Made by a program: the position numbers and the translations under genes. A stretch of 64,000 nucleotides of DNA from NCBI RefSeq assembly GCF_024868665.1, contig NC_079897.1, positions 2,215,133-2,279,132 of the forward strand, given 5' to 3'. Shown here piece by piece: positions 60,396-64,000 of this stretch (positions are counted from its first letter, which is position 1; each line of letters starts with the position of its first letter). Below the pieces are notes generated by a model, which was not told where the DNA came from, did no database searches, and was given only the letters and a program-made list of their open reading frames with translations. This DNA comes from Triplophysa rosa (taxonomy: Eukaryota > Chordata > Actinopteri > Cypriniformes > Nemacheilidae).

Positions 60396-62012
60396 ATTAA
60401 CCAAACGTCTTCGTGTGTCAAACGGAAAAATGGCTTGAAACAATGACTACTGAACTTCGAGTTTTTGGTAAACTCCACTTTTCAACGTATTCAACATTTA
60501 TATTATTATTAAATGTAACATTGCATCAACAATGCAATGTCTGAAAAAAATGGGGAAAAAAGAGAAATACAGGTGGATCTTTAACGTTTAACACATTATA
60601 TTTTGTGTAGCTACAGTACAGACCTGAAAGTGAGCCACAATGGACCCAACACCTCTAAACGAAAGAATTATTCTGCATAATTTGTTATTCCCGATGGCCA
60701 GATTTGACAGGTCTTACGTCACTATTGCATCGAACAAATCGCACCGAGTGTCTCATTCCTGCGTCAATCACCAGACAATGCCGACACATTTCATTCATAG
60801 CATCTGGGGGTAACGCCTTCACAAACCACCGTCCATTTAGCACACAGAATGAGTGACGGCATACAGCACAGCAGCATCAAACAGCCGTACGAAATCCTGA
60901 ATTAACAGCCCAGCGGTTTCAATATCACGTCAAAAGAGCCACAATCAGACTACATCACATTGATTTCTTCACTTGCAGTGATGATTGTTACGTCGGCTCA
61001 ATAGCACTTGATTGTCGCATTCAGAGCGACTGAGGCATTGGGCCCATTAAAGCCTGCCGACAATGGCCGTGAAGTAATATTCTTTGCTTTTCCAGACTCT
61101 CATCAATGGATACAGAAATAACACTGATGAACTAACCTCCTCTATTTAACAGAGCTTGTTTCCCAAGAGCTGTCACTTAGCAACAGGGCTGTCAGCGGAA
61201 TCCAGGCAAAAACCCCCGTCTGAGATCCGTCAAGCAAACAGCAGACTGAATTGCACTAAAAGGCTATTAATAAAAGCGTTTTTACCTGGAAAACAAATCA
61301 CCTTTAATGCGTCCCATCAGGCTTGCACGCCGGCGTCTGATTAACGTCTGAAAAATTCCAGATTCAGGTTCATTTAAAACTGAAAAACCGTCACCGGTTT
61401 GTTCACCACCGTGGAACACAAAAAGAGAAATACAGCTAGAAGCATTTTGTAGATTTCACATGGAGCCGCGGAAAAATGAAGGGAGCATTCCAAATGTCCA
61501 TTTAATCAGCATTTCTAGATGTTTTGTGGTCCGGCGTCTGTTGAATTTCAACAAAATCAAACTTCAGGAGTGACAAAGTCAGCAATGTGAAAGTCCGACA
61601 GCATGACAAGAAGCATGAAAACTGATCAAAATAAACTTTTTCTAAATACATGAATAAATATGACCGTTGAATTGCTTAAAAATGAATATGAACTTGTTTT
61701 CTTTGTCTGAACAAACACAGAGCATCTTTTTTCTGTTATTTTGACCGGTTTCTTCAGTTTTTATTTTCTGCAAATGAACGCAAATAGAAACAATATTTTT
61801 ATTTGAAATTTGGGAGGAATATAAAAAAAAAGATCATTACCCAAACACGTACCTAAATGGTATATTCAGAAAAACTCAACGTAACTTTAAAATGGCCTCC
61901 TGATTTGTTCCACGGCTTTAAATGTATGATGCTGTACAGTCAATGACAAACCACAGAACATCAGAAAAGTTCATGACAAATCTACTGAAGATCACATGAC
62001 TTTTATGGCACT

Positions 62013-62303
62013 TTAATGTGAAAATTCTGTCATCGTTTACTCACGCTCTTGTCATTTCAAAGCTGTGCGACTTTCTTTCTTCCGCGAGAACACAAAAGAA
62101 GATACTTTGAAGAATGTTGGTAACCGAACAGCAATGGAGCTCATTCACTTCTATTCTATGGACACCAAACCAATGCAAGTGAATGGGGGCCAGTTACCGA
62201 CATTCTTCAAAATATCTTCTTTTGTGTTCTGCGGAAGAAAGAAAGTCATACAGCTTTGAAATGACAAGAGGGTGAGTAAACGATGACAAATCTATCCCTT
62301 TAA
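62013..62303. mobile_element. TTAA-type foldback MITE
   Basis: GAAAATTCTGTCATCGTTTA on the left and its inverse on the right, with stem AACACAAAAGAAGATA/TATCTTCTTTTGTGTT and TTAA edges. Closely related to 19500-19811. Confidence 0.88.
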
Positions 62304-62355
62304 CCGTTTCTTTTTTTTTTGGTAATAACTGTGTCGTCAGTATATAAAGAATATA

Positions 62356-62723
62356 CCCTGATAGCACACATACATCTGGTTTACGTCTATTTGACGTCTG
62401 CATTTACATCTGCAAGACATCTACAATACATCGTTTGCTCATCTGCAATACGTCTCGGAGATGTCTGCTGTCAGACGTCATATAGACATCTAGTAGATGT
62501 CTGTAAGATGTTTATGATTTAGAATGGATGTACAACAGCTCTTTCTAAGATGTTTAGCAGATGTTTTTAAGCAGCAGATCTCCAGATCTTTAGCAGACGT
62601 ATTACAGACGTTCAGACGTCTCCGAGACGTATTGCAGATGAGCAAACTATGTATTTAAGATGTCTTGCAGATGTAAATGCAGACGTCAAATAGACGTAAA
62701 CCAGATGGATTGTGCTATCTGGG
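62356..62723. mobile_element. MITE with about 110-bp inverted arms of GACGTCT repeats
   Basis: The left arm CCCTGATAGCACACATACAT proceeds through CTGGTTTACGTCTATTTGAC. The right arm is its complement, ending GTGCTATCTGGG. Both arms contain repeated GACGTCT and AGATGTC words. Confidence 0.9.
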
Positions 62724-62744
62724 TAGGTTTGCAAAAGCAAAATT

Positions 62745-62792
62745 GGATGAGAAAATGACACAATTCTCATTTTTGGGTGAACTGTCTCTAAA
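62745..62792. mobile_element. Orphan right end of a TTAA-type MITE
   Basis: CAATTCTCATTTTTGGGTGA then ACTGTCTC, matching the family's right end without the rest. Confidence 0.55.
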
Positions 62793-63469
62793 ATCAAGAG
62801 ACTTTTCTTGTCCAATATGCCATGAGTTTCATATTTTTCCTTTGTGACTTTGCATTGGTTTTATATCAAGCAACCGATGAGAACAGATATACGAGTACAT
62901 GGTCCACTACTCCGAGGTTTATGATGATTTATACTTTGGTTTATAGATTGAACATTCTTTTTCTGTGCTGCGAGACATTGGAGTTTCTGAGTGTTTTCAG
63001 AGGCTGGTAAAAGTCCGAGCATGTGGTTTGAGCCAGCAGTGAGTACATATGTCCCTGTAAGAATCGATCTGTCTATGAGAGAATAGCTATGCAGACTTGT
63101 GGCTCGCTTTCTAAACATGTGACTGTGGTTAAACAAGGCATTAACAGTCAATCTGCCCTTCGACTCATTATATCTCTGGGGAGATGTAAACTGCCAAGTC
63201 TTGTTTGTGTCTTGGTGCTGTAGAGCTGATAGTCCTTCAGTCTGCCTGTGGGCTACCAAACAGCGGTGGCATTGACAGGAAGAGGAAGACACCATGTTCT
63301 ATACACTTTATTCCAGTGGAATGCTGTCTAGAGAGATTTTAACCAACTGTTGTGTTATGTCTGTCCACTGGCAGTGTGCACGCATCTAAAAGTGTATTAG
63401 CCAATTCTGTGTTCAATAGGATGGAAACCTCGAGCAGTCATGAAATTATAGAAGAGGAGCTGATTAAAC

Positions 63470-64000
63470 AGAAACGAGAGGAGGGGAGGAGATGGGAGAG
63501 GCACAGCGAGGGGTAAAAGGAGAGGATGGAGAGGAGGGAAGAATGATGGGAAAGGGAAATAATAGGAGAGAGGTGAAGACGATGACAGGAGATGATGGAA
63601 GATGGGAAGAGAGGATGAGGCGGAGATGACGGGAGAGGAGACGATGAGAGGAGATGATGGGAGATGAAATGATGTAAGAGAAGATGAGGGGGAGATGAAA
63701 GACCTCAGAAGAGATGAGGAAAGAAGTTGATGGGAGAGCAGAAAGATGACGCTAAAGGAGAAAATGTGATGGAGATATGTTGGAAGAGGAGAAAAGATGG
63801 TGGGAGAAGAGGTGATGAGAGAGGAGATGATGGGAGATGAAACCATGAAAGATGACAGGAACTGATGAAAGATCTGCGAAAAGAGATGACGGGAAGGAGA
63901 AAAGATGGAGATATGTTGGAAGAGGAAAGAAAATGATGGGAGAGAAGAAAATATGATGGAAAGATGTTGGAAGAGGAGAAACGATGATGGAAGAGGAAAG
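63470..64000. repeat. Purine-rich GAGATGATGG-type degenerate tandem repeat
   Basis: The plus strand is almost wholly A/G with scattered T, built from GGAGATGATGGGAGAGGA-like units of variable length. It runs off the right edge. The complementary-strand open frame of 149 codons rich in Ser, Pro and Leu is a by-product. Confidence 0.9.

Larger units (their letters stand above)
49558..64000 (+). other. rftn1: rftn1 intron 2, 5' part
   Basis: Runs from the donor of the first coding exon to the right edge. No further raftlin exon is recognisable. Repeats are listed separately. 49558-50740, 51580-52870, 53850-56500, 56950-58370, 60400-62010 and 62730-63460 hold no gene or repeat I can name. 54290-54720 and 60690-61350 are relatively GC-rich and repeat-free. 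Confidence 0.7.

Noticed and set aside
62861..63295. 144-codon minus-strand frame
   Set aside because: No similarity, and it crosses sequence with no coding signature.

Overview
The window looks like teleost nuclear DNA, most likely from a cypriniform fish. It has AT-rich introns with vertebrate GT-AG splicing. It is saturated with short terminal-inverted-repeat DNA transposons, many flanked by TTAA, and with tRNA-derived SINE pieces of the kind common in cyprinid genomes. There is no sign of bacterial, viral or organellar gene organisation. The species assignment is an inference from repeat content.

Three protein-coding genes can be supported. (1) plcl2, the catalytically inactive phospholipase C-like protein 2, lies on the minus strand. 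Exon 1 is at 27536-27760, the very large exon 2 at 7051-9543 and exon 3 at 4597-4800. All junctions are phase 0. The roughly 130 C-terminal residues are not visible and should lie left of base 1. Exon 1 carries an in-frame TGA at codon 33. (2) A secreted CAP/CRISP-family protein (cysteine-rich secretory protein) lies on the minus strand at 30761-33706. It has seven coding exons plus a probable untranslated first exon behind a TATA box near 33954. (3) rftn1 (raftlin) lies on the plus strand. A probable untranslated first exon ends at 38523, and the first coding exon is 49413-49557. The rest of the gene is right of base 64000. plcl2 and rftn1 therefore point away from each other with the CRISP gene between them. 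plcl2 and RFTN1 are also near neighbours in human 3p24.

Layout. 1-4596 is plcl2 intron 3, with two foldback elements and a 28-copy, 45-bp minisatellite (3194-4463). 4801-7050 is intron 2. 9544-27535 is intron 1, packed with hAT-like and TTAA-type elements, some nested. 27761-30760 is intergenic, with a duplicated block. 30761-33930 is the CRISP gene, with two foldback elements in one intron. 33962-38200 is intergenic. 38524-49412 is rftn1 intron 1, and 49558-64000 is the start of rftn1 intron 2, which ends in a long purine-rich repeat.

The genes do not form a pathway. PLCL2 is an intracellular scaffold of phosphoinositide, phosphatase and receptor-trafficking signalling. Raftlin is a lipid-raft protein. 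The CRISP product is secreted. The most unusual features are the stop codon in plcl2 exon 1, the homogenised minisatellite with an E-box in every unit, a reading-phase conflict between CRISP exons 1 and 2, a three-level transposon nest at 52875-53842, and long near-perfect hairpins at 19500-19811 and 45427-45527. No wholly new multi-gene system was found.
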